This document shows positions 24,090 through 31,171 of a stretch of DNA of 39,599 bases, one piece after another. The notes under the pieces were generated by a model. It searched no databases and was not told the DNA's origin. It was given only the letters and a program-made list of their open reading frames with translations. The stretch is from LMUY01 sp964242925 (GTDB lineage Bacteria > Pseudomonadota > Alphaproteobacteria > Acetobacterales > Acetobacteraceae), in contig CAXTBW010000033.1 of assembly GCA_964242925.1 (NCBI GenBank), forward strand, positions 1 to 39,599, written 5' to 3'. Positions within the stretch are counted from its first letter, which is position 1; each line of letters begins with the position of its first letter. The position numbers and the translations under genes are program-made.

Positions 24090-25208
24090 TTAGTTCACCG
24101 TGATCGTGCCGGGCCGGATGATCCCGGATGCGGCGGGGACGAGGTCTGCGGCGGCGTTGATGGTGAGGCCGGTGATGTTGGTCACGGTGGCATCAGCGGC
24201 GTAGGCGACCGCTGCGACGCGCGTGATGGGCAGCGGCGCGCCGATCGGGAGGCCGGCGATGTAGGCCTGTAGAGCGGCGGCGACGTTGGCCTGGGCGGCT
24301 GCATGGCTCGCGACCGAGGTTGCGATGGTGAGCGCGACGTTGGCGATAAGCAGGGTTGGCGGCTGCACAGCGAGCTGCGTGCCGACGGGGCGGACGGCGT
24401 CCAGCGCGGCGGCGACGGCGGCGATGAGGGTTGCGGGCGGCGTGCCGGACCCATCGTCGACGGTGACGGTGAAGAAGCCCGGGAGGGTCGCGCCGGACGG
24501 GTCTGCGTTTTCCGCCAGGACGTAGGTTAAGCCTTGCTGCAGCGACTGGATGGCGAAGCCGATGGCGGCCGGGGTGGCGCGAGAGCGGCTGTCAATGAAG
24601 TTGCCGAAGCGGGTGCGAAGGGCGGCGTCCGGCTCGGCGTCCATGCCCCCGGCGGCCACGTTTGGGTTGGTGACGGCATCGATGCCGGGCATGGCGGTGG
24701 CCAGCAGCGAGATGGCGCCGGGCTGGATGTTGCCGATGCTGCCAACGGTCGTGGCCTGGGCGGTGAGCGTGATGGATGCGGCCGCAGCCGGGACGGCGAA
24801 GGATGCGGTCGCCGCCGAATATGCCGGGTTCGTTGGGTCGGGCAGGACGGCGAATGTGATAGTGGTGTCGGCCGTCTTCACCTGTGCGCCAGCCGGGATG
24901 CTGGCGGGCAAGCCCGGTGTGATGCGGGAGAACACGATCGTTGTGAAAGCGGGTTGTGCGGGCAGCCGGACGAGACCGAAATCGGCGACCCAGCTATCCA
25001 GGTCGGCGCCGGTGGAGGTCGCCGCGCGGGTCGCGGCGAGCACCTGCACGATCAGCCATTGCAGCCAGAGCGCGATGGAGGCGTTCGCCTCGAGGATTGC
25101 GCGCAGGACGCTGCCGGTGGTGAGGTCGAGCAGGATGCGGGCGCTGCCCTGGACGCCGGCGGACATGGTCCGGACCAGGGTCGTGAAATCCTGGAGTGCG
25201 AGCTGCAT
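24090..25208 (-). CDS. Baseplate J-like wedge protein
   Basis: A 372-residue protein of the gpJ / Mu gp47 family, a baseplate wedge component. Landmarks: N-terminal SAGVQGSARILLDLTTGSVL, then TGADLDSWVADFGLVRLPAQ, the beta domain opening FSRITPGLPASIPAGAQVKT, GSIGNIQPGAISLLATAMPG, and EPDAALRTRFGNFIDSRSRA, the family hallmark (normally E-x-D-x-x-R-x-R). The C-terminal repeat region has LPITRVAAVAYAAD and GTITVN. Position between gpW/25 and gpI is canonical. Confidence 0.9.
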   Translation of the reverse strand: MQLALQDFTTLVRTMSAGVQGSARILLDLTTGSVLRAILEANASIALWLQWLIVQVLAATRAATSTGADLDSWVADFGLVRLPAQPAFTTIVFSRITPGLPASIPAGAQVKTADTTITFAVLPDPTNPAYSAATASFAVPAAAASITLTAQATTVGSIGNIQPGAISLLATAMPGIDAVTNPNVAAGGMDAEPDAALRTRFGNFIDSRSRATPAAIGFAIQSLQQGLTYVLAENADPSGATLPGFFTVTVDDGSGTPPATLIAAVAAALDAVRPVGTQLAVQPPTLLIANVALTIATSVASHAAAQANVAAALQAYIAGLPIGAPLPITRVAAVAYAADATVTNITGLTINAAADLVPAASGIIRPGTITVN

Positions 25209-25223
25209 ATTGGCGCCTTTGCG

Positions 25224-25586
25224 TCAGGTCGTGAATGCGACCGTTTGGGTTGCCCCGGTTGTGGCGTCGGCGTAGCGGATGTGGACGTAGAGGGCGCCGT
25301 TGGGGCTGGGCGCCAGGTCGATCACCGGTTCGGGTGTTTGGGCGACCGAGGCTTCCTTGAAGATTTGCCCCCGGATGGCGGCGCGGATGGCGTTCGCGGC
25401 GCCGGGCTGCCCCACGAAAGCAGCGAGGCCGGCGCCGTAGTCGAGCGCCCAGATGTCCTCGCCCTGCGTAGTGAGGAGGCGGCGTAAAACGCGCTGCTGG
25501 GTGACGCTGGGGATGTCGACGGCCGCGAGGTCTCCGGTGGGCGACCAGGCGAGGTCGTTGCCCCAGAGGTGGGACAGGTCCGGCAT
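25224..25586 (-). CDS. Baseplate protein, gpW/gp25-like
   Basis: A 120-residue protein in the gpW/gp25 slot between gpV and gpJ. The segment VTQQRVLRRLLTTQGEDIWA, then LDYGAGLAAFVGQPGAANAI and AAIRGQIFKEASV, fits the gp25-like fold (first-strand loop, D-Y-G-x-G/L and following helix). The end is a beta hairpin (GALYVHIRYADATTGATQTV). It should form the wedge core together with gpJ. Start ATG 25586 has a usable AGGAG-type site. Confidence 0.8.
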   Translation of the reverse strand: MPDLSHLWGNDLAWSPTGDLAAVDIPSVTQQRVLRRLLTTQGEDIWALDYGAGLAAFVGQPGAANAIRAAIRGQIFKEASVAQTPEPVIDLAPSPNGALYVHIRYADATTGATQTVAFTT

Positions 25587-25607
25587 GAGGCGGCTCCTAA
25601 GGGCGTG

Positions 25608-26111
25608 TCAATCCGTCTGGCTGGTGATCGTTTTCGAGGGCGGATGGACGTGAGTGTTGTAGTGCGCGCGCAGGCCGGTCATCGAGCCGTGGCTGTCGTA
25701 GACGTCCCCCGCGACGTGGAGGTCGCCGTTGATGTGCACCGCGCCGTCATTCTGCAGCTTGAGGGAGCTGCCGGAGCGGTGGACGAGCCAGAACTCGCCG
25801 GCCGGCGCTGCGGGCGGCGTGGTCTGCGAGGACCAGCAGGCGGCGACGATGAGGCCGTGCTCGGCGTCGCCCTCCTGCGGGAGGACGAGGACCTGGTCAC
25901 CCGGCGATGGCGGACAGACCAGGCCCCAACCGTTGCCGACCCAAGGGGTGAGCAAGGGGAGCCAGCCGGTCAGCACGCCTTCGGGCTGCAGGGTGACGCG
26001 GGCGGTCGCAGTGGCCGGGTCTACGGAGCTGACGGTCCCGAAGCGCGGCACGCCGCCGGCCTGGTCCTGGGATGCGCCTTGCGCTTTGAGCGTGTTGAGC
26101 AGCCGGTCCAT
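25608..26111 (-). CDS. Baseplate spike protein, gpV-like
   Basis: A 167-residue central spike. The N-terminal OB-fold (about 20-105) contains RFGTVSSVDPATATARVTLQ, the conserved GWLPLLTPWVGNGWGLVCPP, and GDQVLVLPQEGDAEHGLIVA. A short beta-helix follows (GSSLKLQNDGAVHINGDLHV), ending with HYNTHVHP. This H-x-H motif binds iron at the needle tip in P2 gpV and phi92 gp138. It punctures the outer membrane when the sheath contracts. It sits between gpD and gpW/25 as in P2-like phages. Confidence 0.92.
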   Translation of the reverse strand: MDRLLNTLKAQGASQDQAGGVPRFGTVSSVDPATATARVTLQPEGVLTGWLPLLTPWVGNGWGLVCPPSPGDQVLVLPQEGDAEHGLIVAACWSSQTTPPAAPAGEFWLVHRSGSSLKLQNDGAVHINGDLHVAGDVYDSHGSMTGLRAHYNTHVHPPSKTITSQTD

Positions 26112-26130
26112 GCAAGGTGTCTTCCTACGT

Positions 26131-27174
26131 TCAGTCTGAAACGGAGATTGCCGCCGCGCCGGTCGGGATGTTCTTGAGGCGGAGCCGCTCGGTGAAGCCG
26201 TGGTCGGCGTGGAAATGCCGGTCCAGCTCGGCGACGTTGTAGACCTGGTCGAAGTCGGTCCCGGTGCCGGTGAGCTGGATGCGGGTGCGCGGGGTGAGGG
26301 TCAGCTCGCCCGGCAGTTCCGCGTGGACGACCCGTTCGTGTGCGGACAGGTCCGCCAGGATGCGCTGCGCGAGCTGCAGCGCGTCGGCAGGGGCGAGGTT
26401 GGGGCGGACCACGATGATTCGCTGCGGAGGGCCGCCTTTGCTTCTGCTCCCGCCGGCCGGGCTGCGGGCGGTTTGGGTGAAGGCGGCCTGCTGGCGGGTG
26501 TTCCAGGACTTGACGGTGACCTGGATGTCGCGGGCGAGAGTGAGGGCGTGATCGAGCTGTAGGCTCAGGCAAAGCGCTGGGGTGAGCGTCACCGGGGACG
26601 CAGAGGCGTCGGCTGGGCCGAAGGTGAGCATCTGTGCGGCGACGAAAACTTCGAAGCCCTCGCGGGCGGCGAGGAAGGTGAGCAGGTCCCACTCCGTGGT
26701 GGAGCGGGCGAACTGGCCGAGCGTGATGCGGTCGTGCTCGTTCTCGTAATAGCGCCCGACAAGCGTGTTGGTGGCGGTCACGTTCGCGGTCAGCCCATGG
26801 CGGGCGGCGAGGGTCCTGGCGATCTCGCTGGCGGTCTGGTTGCTGAACGTCTCCTGCGTGCGGGCGTCGAGCAGGCGGGCGGTCAGGTCGCGGCCGTCGA
26901 CCTCGAGCGTCTGGTTCAGGACGTCCATCGAGAGCGTGTCGGCCTCCCCCTGAAGGATGCTTACCGGGGCGCCGCCGAGGCTGAGCTGGATGTCGATGAC
27001 CGTCCCCGTCTGCAGCAAGGTGGCCGCGGAGGGCGGGTCGATGGCGAGCCGTAGGCGGAAGCGGGCGGCGGCGAAGTGCGCGTTGCTGCTGATGTCTGCG
27101 TCGATGAGGTTGGGCAGGGGCGAGCCGTCGGCGAGGACGGTTATGCGGGGGGTGCGGAGGTCACTGCCGGACAA
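26131..27174 (-). CDS. Baseplate hub / late control D-like protein
   Basis: A 347-residue hub protein of the gpD (T4 gp27-like) family. Landmarks: RTPRITVLADGSPLPNLIDA, the beta-barrel segment TLLQTGTVIDIQLSLGG, GRDLTARLLDARTQETFSNQ, the family's ASEIARTLAARHGLTANVTA, STTEWDLLTFLAAREGFEVF, and a C-terminal FHADHGFTERLRLKNIP. It joins the tail tube to the spike. Its start overlaps the end of the gpX gene by 14 bases, matching the X-D order of P2-like phages. Confidence 0.9.
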   Translation of the reverse strand: MSGSDLRTPRITVLADGSPLPNLIDADISSNAHFAAARFRLRLAIDPPSAATLLQTGTVIDIQLSLGGAPVSILQGEADTLSMDVLNQTLEVDGRDLTARLLDARTQETFSNQTASEIARTLAARHGLTANVTATNTLVGRYYENEHDRITLGQFARSTTEWDLLTFLAAREGFEVFVAAQMLTFGPADASASPVTLTPALCLSLQLDHALTLARDIQVTVKSWNTRQQAAFTQTARSPAGGSRSKGGPPQRIIVVRPNLAPADALQLAQRILADLSAHERVVHAELPGELTLTPRTRIQLTGTGTDFDQVYNVAELDRHFHADHGFTERLRLKNIPTGAAAISVSD

Positions 27175-27346
27175 TGCCGCCGCCTGCGGTGGGGTCGGCG
27201 CCGGGGATGCGCAGGGTGACCAGGCCGGTGAGGACCGGGTCGGCGATGGCGTTCAGCTGGGCGATGCGAATCCACTGGGTGGCGTCGCCGAGTTGCTCGG
27301 CGGCGATGCGGAAGAGGTTGCCGCCCGCAACGGTTATGACCGGCAT
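27161..27346 (-). CDS. Tail protein X (LysM-like)
   Basis: A 61-residue protein with the LysM-like gpX pattern: GNLFRIAAEQLGDATQWIRI, then AQLNAIADPVL and VTLRIPGADP. Tail X proteins bind the hub or adjacent peptidoglycan. Start ATG 27346 shares its A with the stop of the preceding gene; the ORF extends far upstream only as shadow sequence. It ends 14 bases inside gpD. Confidence 0.85.
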   Translation of the reverse strand: MPVITVAGGNLFRIAAEQLGDATQWIRIAQLNAIADPVLTGLVTLRIPGADPTAGGGIVRQ

Positions 27347-28026
27347 CAGGCGCCTGACGCGGCGAGGTTGCTGCTGGCGCGGGCGGCATAGGCGCGGGAG
27401 GCGCTGATCTGGGCGAGCATGCCGGCGGCGTTGGCGGCGGTGGGCAGGTCGTCCGACGCGAGCGACGGCGCCGCAGCGGCGGCCTCGCTGTCGAGCGCGG
27501 CGAGGGTGGCGGCGAGGCTGGCCTGGGCGGCGGCGTAGGCGGCGGTGCCCGCGATGGTGGCGTTGGGCGCGGCGACGGCGACGGAGGCGGCAGTGGCGAC
27601 GGAGCCGGCGGCGAGCAGGTCGGCGGCCAGCGCCGGGTCCAGGCCGACGAGGTCGCTTACGAGGACGGCCGCTTCGTCGCGCAGCACGGTGCAAGAAATG
27701 CGGTACGGGACCCACCAGGGGCTGCGGTAGTCGGCCTCGAAGCGTTCGACGATGACGGTGTAGAGGAAGGCGTCCCAGGCGAGCGGCAGCGCCTGGCCGA
27801 TCATCCGCAAAGTGTCGATGAGGCGGGCGCGGTCGGCGGCGTCGGGGCCGGTGAAGATGCCGGAAAAGGCGAGGTCCGCCGGGTCGGGGCCGAGGGCGTC
27901 GATGATGCGGACGCCGCCGGGCAGGCGGTGGATGGCGAGGCGCTGGCGACCGCCGAAGGTGATGGAGCTGGGCAGTTCAAATCCGGCGAAAGCGACGGGG
28001 CCGAGGGTCAGACTGAAATCGGACAT
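27346..28026 (-). CDS. gpU/DNA-circularisation-N-like tail protein
   Basis: A 226-residue protein. Residues about 1-120 have the layout of P2 gpU and the DNA_circ_N domain: FGGRQRLAIHRLPGGVRIID, LGPDPADLAFSGIFTGPDAA, LIDTLRMIGQALPLAWDAF, YRSPWWVPYRISCTVLRDE. The C-terminal about 100 residues are almost entirely Ala-rich helix (SVATAASVAVAAPNATIAGT onward). It lies immediately after the tape-measure candidate, where gpU (tail completion) or the Mu gp43-type protein is expected. The Ala-rich tail is an unusual extension. Confidence 0.7.
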   Translation of the reverse strand: MSDFSLTLGPVAFAGFELPSSITFGGRQRLAIHRLPGGVRIIDALGPDPADLAFSGIFTGPDAADRARLIDTLRMIGQALPLAWDAFLYTVIVERFEADYRSPWWVPYRISCTVLRDEAAVLVSDLVGLDPALAADLLAAGSVATAASVAVAAPNATIAGTAAYAAAQASLAATLAALDSEAAAAAPSLASDDLPTAANAAGMLAQISASRAYAARASSNLAASGA

Positions 28027-29328
28027 TCAGAATCCTTGTGCTTGGCCGGACCAGAGAGGGGTCTGGCGAGGATCGGGGCCGGTTGGCCCGGCGGCTGGGC
28101 GGGAGGCCTGGCGAGCGAGACTGCTGGCCATCCAGCGGCCGACCCGTGCGCCGTCGAGGATGATGTCGCCCTGGAGGGTCATGGCGGGGGGCGTCTGCGG
28201 CGGTGGGGCAAAGGAGGCCGCTTGCTGGGAGCCGGATTGCTGCGTCGGGAATTGCTGGGCGCGAGGCTGCTGGACCGCGGAGAACGGGGGCGCGGCGGGC
28301 CGGGCAGCGGACTGAGAAGCAGGCTGGGCGGAGCGAGGCGGCAGTTCGGCGAGGACAGGTGTAGCAAGCGCGGCTGCTGGTCGCGCGTGGGGTCGGACGG
28401 TTGGATGGACGGGAACGCGGGCGGTTGGGGATGATGGAGATGTCGTCGCGGCTTGCAGGGGCGCGATGGGGGCCAGGGCTGCCGGGGGCGCTGGGGATGC
28501 CTGGCGTTGCAAGGTTGGGGGCGGCGGCGCTGGTTGCGGTGACGGCGCGGGTGGCTGGCTTGGCGGCGGCGCGACGAGACGTTGCGCCGAAGGCGGTGAC
28601 GGGCTGGCGGCTTGGGGCAGGCTGGTGGGCCGAGGAGCGACAGGTGATGGGACGAAGACGGTTGGCTGCGCTGCTGGCGACGCGGCGTAGTCGCGGACAG
28701 GCCGGCCAACGGGGGGGAGCGATGCGGCGGCAACTTGCGGGAACGGCGCAGCCAACTGTTGGGCGGCCGGGAGCGGCGGGGCGTTTGGCGGGCGGGGCTG
28801 CTGAACTTGGGTGGGCGCGGCGGACGCGGGGCCCGGCGAGAGTGTTGGATCGGGCGCACTCTGGCGAAGGCTGGATGGCGGGACGAGTGGGAACGAGATG
28901 GGCTGCGTGGCGGGCGATGCCGGCGGTGGTGCGGCGGATTGCGCTGGTTGCGGAGCGGCGGGCTGAGGCGGGATGGCGGCCACGAGCGGGCGCTGGACTA
29001 GCTGCGGGTTTGACGGAGGCGGGCTCGATGGCGGCGGGCGGGGCGGCGCCGGATCGGGCGGCGCCGTTTGGCCGGGCGCTGGCGCCGGAGGCGTCGCTGG
29101 CGCGGGCGTGTCGGCAACCGGCGCTGGCCGGGCTGGATTTTGCGGTATGGCGGCGGGCGCGCGGGCGGTAACGGGCGCGCCAGCCTGGGACTGGAGGTGG
29201 GCCAGGTTTTGGGAAGTGGCGGCGATGGCGCGGTCGAGCGCCTCGAGGTCGCGGCGGATAAGGGCGATGCCGGCGCTGACGCCGTCCTGCAAGGCAAGGG
29301 AGATGCCGATCTCGTAGGCTTCGAGCAT
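28027..29328 (-). CDS. Pro/Ala-rich protein in the tape-measure position
   Basis: A 433-residue protein. The first about 50 residues are helical and tape-measure-like (MLEAYEIGISLALQDGVSAG, then IALIRRDLEALDRAIA). Roughly residues 50-375 are Pro, Ala, Gln and Ser only, without recurring units and without predicted structure. The last about 50 (TLQGDIILDGARVGRWMASS, then LARQASRP) are ordered again and end WSGQAQGF. Between chaperone and gpU/X/D genes one expects the tape measure, and no other candidate exists. Classical tape measures are long and helical, so this is either a reduced, extended-chain tape measure or a tail initiator. A 256-residue ORF on the other strand is a composition shadow. 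Confidence 0.7.
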   Translation of the reverse strand: MLEAYEIGISLALQDGVSAGIALIRRDLEALDRAIAATSQNLAHLQSQAGAPVTARAPAAIPQNPARPAPVADTPAPATPPAPAPGQTAPPDPAPPRPPPSSPPPSNPQLVQRPLVAAIPPQPAAPQPAQSAAPPPASPATQPISFPLVPPSSLRQSAPDPTLSPGPASAAPTQVQQPRPPNAPPLPAAQQLAAPFPQVAAASLPPVGRPVRDYAASPAAQPTVFVPSPVAPRPTSLPQAASPSPPSAQRLVAPPPSQPPAPSPQPAPPPPTLQRQASPAPPAALAPIAPLQAATTSPSSPTARVPVHPTVRPHARPAAALATPVLAELPPRSAQPASQSAARPAAPPFSAVQQPRAQQFPTQQSGSQQAASFAPPPQTPPAMTLQGDIILDGARVGRWMASSLARQASRPAAGPTGPDPRQTPLWSGQAQGF

Positions 29329-29357
29329 GGTTTCGGTGCCTATGTGTTAGGGCAGGC

Positions 29358-29726
29358 CTATTGCAGCCGGCGTGCGATCAGGTCGGCGAGAGCCTGGCCG
29401 ATGGCGCGGGCGATCGGTTCGGCCAGGGCGGTCGCGGCGGGCGCGAGGAAGGGACGGGGCGGAATGGTTGCGGTCCCGAGCTCCTGCGGGGCGGCGGCGG
29501 GATCGTTGGAGCCGACGTTGGCGGCGAGCGCCTCGGTGGAGGCGGCGATGCTGGATTCGAGGTTGCCGGTTTGACGCCAGGGGTCCTCGTGCGGGCCGCC
29601 GGGCGGGGTGGCGAGACTGGCGCGGACGGCGTCGGCGAGGCGGGCGGACTGGGCGGCGAGTTCGGTTGCGAGGGTTTCGGCGATGGGGAGAGTGGCCAGG
29701 GCAGCGGCGGCCTGGCCCGGGGTCAT
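29358..29726 (-). CDS. HK97 gp10-like / tail-completion protein
   Basis: A 122-residue protein. The N-terminal half is helical and Ala-rich (AAAALATLPIAETLATELAA). The second half has DPWRQTGNLESSIAAS, APQELGTATIPPRPFLAPAA and an Ala helix ending ARRLQ. The G-x-L-x-x-S-I...P-x-E/Q-G-T...I-P-P-R-P-F-L pattern is that of HK97 gp10 / virion morphogenesis proteins. These usually precede the sheath and tube, so finding it after the chaperone is a gene-order variant. I chose ATG 29726 with a GGAG site; the longer ORF is Pro/Arg-rich. Confidence 0.7.
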   Translation of the reverse strand: MTPGQAAAALATLPIAETLATELAAQSARLADAVRASLATPPGGPHEDPWRQTGNLESSIAASTEALAANVGSNDPAAAPQELGTATIPPRPFLAPAATALAEPIARAIGQALADLIARRLQ

Positions 29727-30131
29727 GGTCGTGTTATTGCTCCTGCGCTGTGGGTCAGGACGGGGTAGGTAGGCGCCGCACGGCGTCGTAGCGTGCATCT
29801 GCTTGGCATTGCGGCTTCAGTCGGAACCGCTGTGCGTGCGAATTTTCCCAATTCCCTTTTCGATGCCTCTCCGGCCCAATCGGCTAATTGGTGGCGCGAT
29901 GTGCACTGCGGCGACCTCGGCTCGGGGGGCTGACTTTCGAATGCCGATCATCATGCCCGGCGGAGGGCGACTCGCTCAGCCGTTCCTGTGAGGCGTCTTT
30001 TTGCCAACCATTGGCCGGGTGGTTCACAACACGACCGCGATGCGGCATGCCTGACCTATCAGCCCGTGGCAATCGCACTTGCAACGTGATGGGTATCCTC
30101 AGCTCGTCTCGGTACTCGGCCAAACTCCCTC
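29727..30131. other. 405-base gap in the tail operon
   Basis: Between the end of the chaperone fusion and the gp10-like gene no convincing protein is seen on either strand; a 107-residue minus-strand ORF (29884-30207) and some plus-strand ORFs have Arg/Ser/Pro-rich shadow composition. GC is lower than in the adjacent genes. It may be the remnant of a lost gene or an internal promoter region. Confidence 0.4.
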
Positions 30132-30643
30132 CTACTCCGGCGCCAACCATCGTTCGCTCGACCAATCGAACCGACCGCCGTGCAACCTTCCGATGATCAC
30201 GACCCAATGCAGGCGCTCTGCTTTGCGCAGGGAAAACGCCACGTCGAAGGGCACCCCGTTGTGGACGAGATACAGGCTGTCCACGAGGTCGGGGTGCTCG
30301 CTCAGTTTCCCGGGGTGGCGCTGGCCAGGCCTTCCGTGTCCTCGGGGGCGAGGGAAGCGGCGATGGCGGCCGTGCCCTCGCCGCCGAGCCGGTCGAGGAG
30401 CGACTCGAGCTGGTGCTCGTTGGCGGGCTGCGGGTAGGGAACGCCGTCGATCGCCATCACGGTGAAGGCGAGCATGGCCATGCCGAGATAACGGTCGTTG
30501 TTCGAAGACACCGGCCCCACGACCTTGAACAGGCGGAGACGGTCCACGGTGGTGGGGCGGCGGATGGTGAGCGTGCGGCCGGTGGCGTCGATTATGTCGC
30601 GGACGTCGTGGGCGGCGGCGATGTAGGCTTCGGTGGGGGTCAT
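30132..30643 (-). CDS. Tail assembly chaperone frameshift product (G-T / E-E' type)
   Basis: This is the predicted 170-residue fusion made when ribosomes slip -1 at GGGAAAC (30305-30311) one codon before the TGA of the short chaperone. After Asn113 it reads LSEHPDLVDSLYLVHNGVPF, DVAFSLRKAERLHWVVIIGR, LHGGRFDWSSERWLAPE and stops at 30132. In lambda (G/GT) and P2 (E/E+E') the longer form binds the tape measure and the shorter one helps tube assembly. DVAFSLRKAERLHWVVIIG resembles the T-type tails of such proteins. The -1 frame has no start of its own at the junction. The genuine extension is 57 residues. Confidence 0.85.
30251..30311 (-). promoter_or_regulatory. Programmed -1 frameshift cassette
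   Basis: The heptamer GGGAAAC (30305-30311) is in the correct phase (G GGA AAC) and is followed at once by TGA. Seven bases after the heptamer an outer stem pairs GCACCCCG (30290-30297) with CGGGGTGC (30251-30258). Inside it GTGGAC (30279-30284) pairs with GTCCAC (30261-30266) around a 12-base loop. Slippery site, spacer and a strong nested stem are the three standard elements of a -1 frameshift signal. Confidence 0.88.
30302..30643 (-). CDS. Tail assembly chaperone, short (0-frame) form
   Basis: A 113-residue protein, MTPTEAYIAAAHDVRDIIDA followed by TGRTLTIRRPTTVDRLRLFK and GVPYPQPANEHQLESLLDRL. This layout (N-terminal strand pair, R-x-P-T-x-x-D-x-x-x-x, then C-terminal helices) is typical of tail assembly chaperones located between tube and tape-measure genes. 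The last codons are CCG GGA AAC TGA, which form the frameshift site. Start ATG 30643 lies 88 bases after the tube gene, with a REP-like repeat between. Confidence 0.85.
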   Translation of the reverse strand: MTPTEAYIAAAHDVRDIIDATGRTLTIRRPTTVDRLRLFKVVGPVSSNNDRYLGMAMLAFTVMAIDGVPYPQPANEHQLESLLDRLGGEGTAAIAASLAPEDTEGLASATPGN

Positions 30644-30679
30644 GGATGGGCTCCCGGGTCTGGCGCATCGCGCGGCTTG

Positions 30680-30702
30680 CCCTCACCCCGGCCCGCTCCC
30701 AG
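30680..30702. repeat. REP-like repeat, copy A
   Basis: A 23-base C-rich sequence, exactly the same as 38155-38177, lies in the gap between tube and chaperone genes. It is followed by purine-rich GAAGAGGAGG. It belongs with the imperfect copy at 34796-34845. Similar CCCTCACCCCGG elements are common as intergenic repeats in GC-rich proteobacterial genomes. Confidence 0.75.
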
Positions 30703-30730
30703 CGGAAGAGGAGGAAGTGAGGGGAACGGC

Positions 30731-31159
30731 TTAGACGCGGGTGCGGCGAGTGGCGAAGAAGTCGAGCTTCTGCTTGACGGCGGCGTCGCCGCGCCAGGCG
30801 CCGGCGGCGGCGAGCTTGAAGACGGCGCCGTCGTACTGGAAGGTGCTGGTGCTGCCGTTGGCCTCGCTCACGTATTGGTAGAGCGTGCTGGCGGGAAGTT
30901 GGCCGGTGGTGAAATAGGCTTTCTCGGCGGCTGCGATGAAGTCGTCGACGGCGCTGCTGCCGCGCTCCAGCTCGAAGGAGCCTTCCCAGCCCTTGGGCAA
31001 CTCGGCGGCAAGCTGGGTCCCGTCGAGGCGGTCGATGCGGATGGGCTGGGTCATCTGCCGGCTATCGAAGGCGGTGACGTTGGCGAGGTCGACCCGGCCC
31101 TGCGGACCGATGACGACGAGCTGGACGTCCCGCCCGAGGGTGAATGCGTTTGTCGGCAT
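30731..31159 (-). CDS. Tail tube protein
   Basis: A 142-residue protein placed directly after the sheath gene. It begins MPTNAFTLGRDVQLVVIGPQ and contains the tube-family pattern RIDRLDGTQLAAELPKGWEG, SFELERGSSAVDDFIAAAEK and the end FKLAAAGAWRGDAAVKQKLD, then FFATRRTRV. Its fold would be the gp19/FII-type beta barrel forming hexameric rings inside the sheath. It ends 88 bases before the chaperone gene. The 12-base gap to the sheath holds an AGGAG site (GAGGAGACGCC). Confidence 0.85.
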   Translation of the reverse strand: MPTNAFTLGRDVQLVVIGPQGRVDLANVTAFDSRQMTQPIRIDRLDGTQLAAELPKGWEGSFELERGSSAVDDFIAAAEKAYFTTGQLPASTLYQYVSEANGSTSTFQYDGAVFKLAAAGAWRGDAAVKQKLDFFATRRTRV

Positions 31160-31171
31160 TTAGGCGTCTCC

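Noticed and set aside
28401..29171. 256-residue plus-strand ORF opposite the Pro-rich protein
   Set aside because: A Gly/Ala/Arg-rich mirror of Pro/Ala codons; no start signal or pattern.
29884..30207. 107-residue minus-strand ORF in the tail gap
   Set aside because: Arg/Ser/Pro/His-rich without pattern and overlapping the chaperone extension in another frame; no plausible ribosome-binding site.
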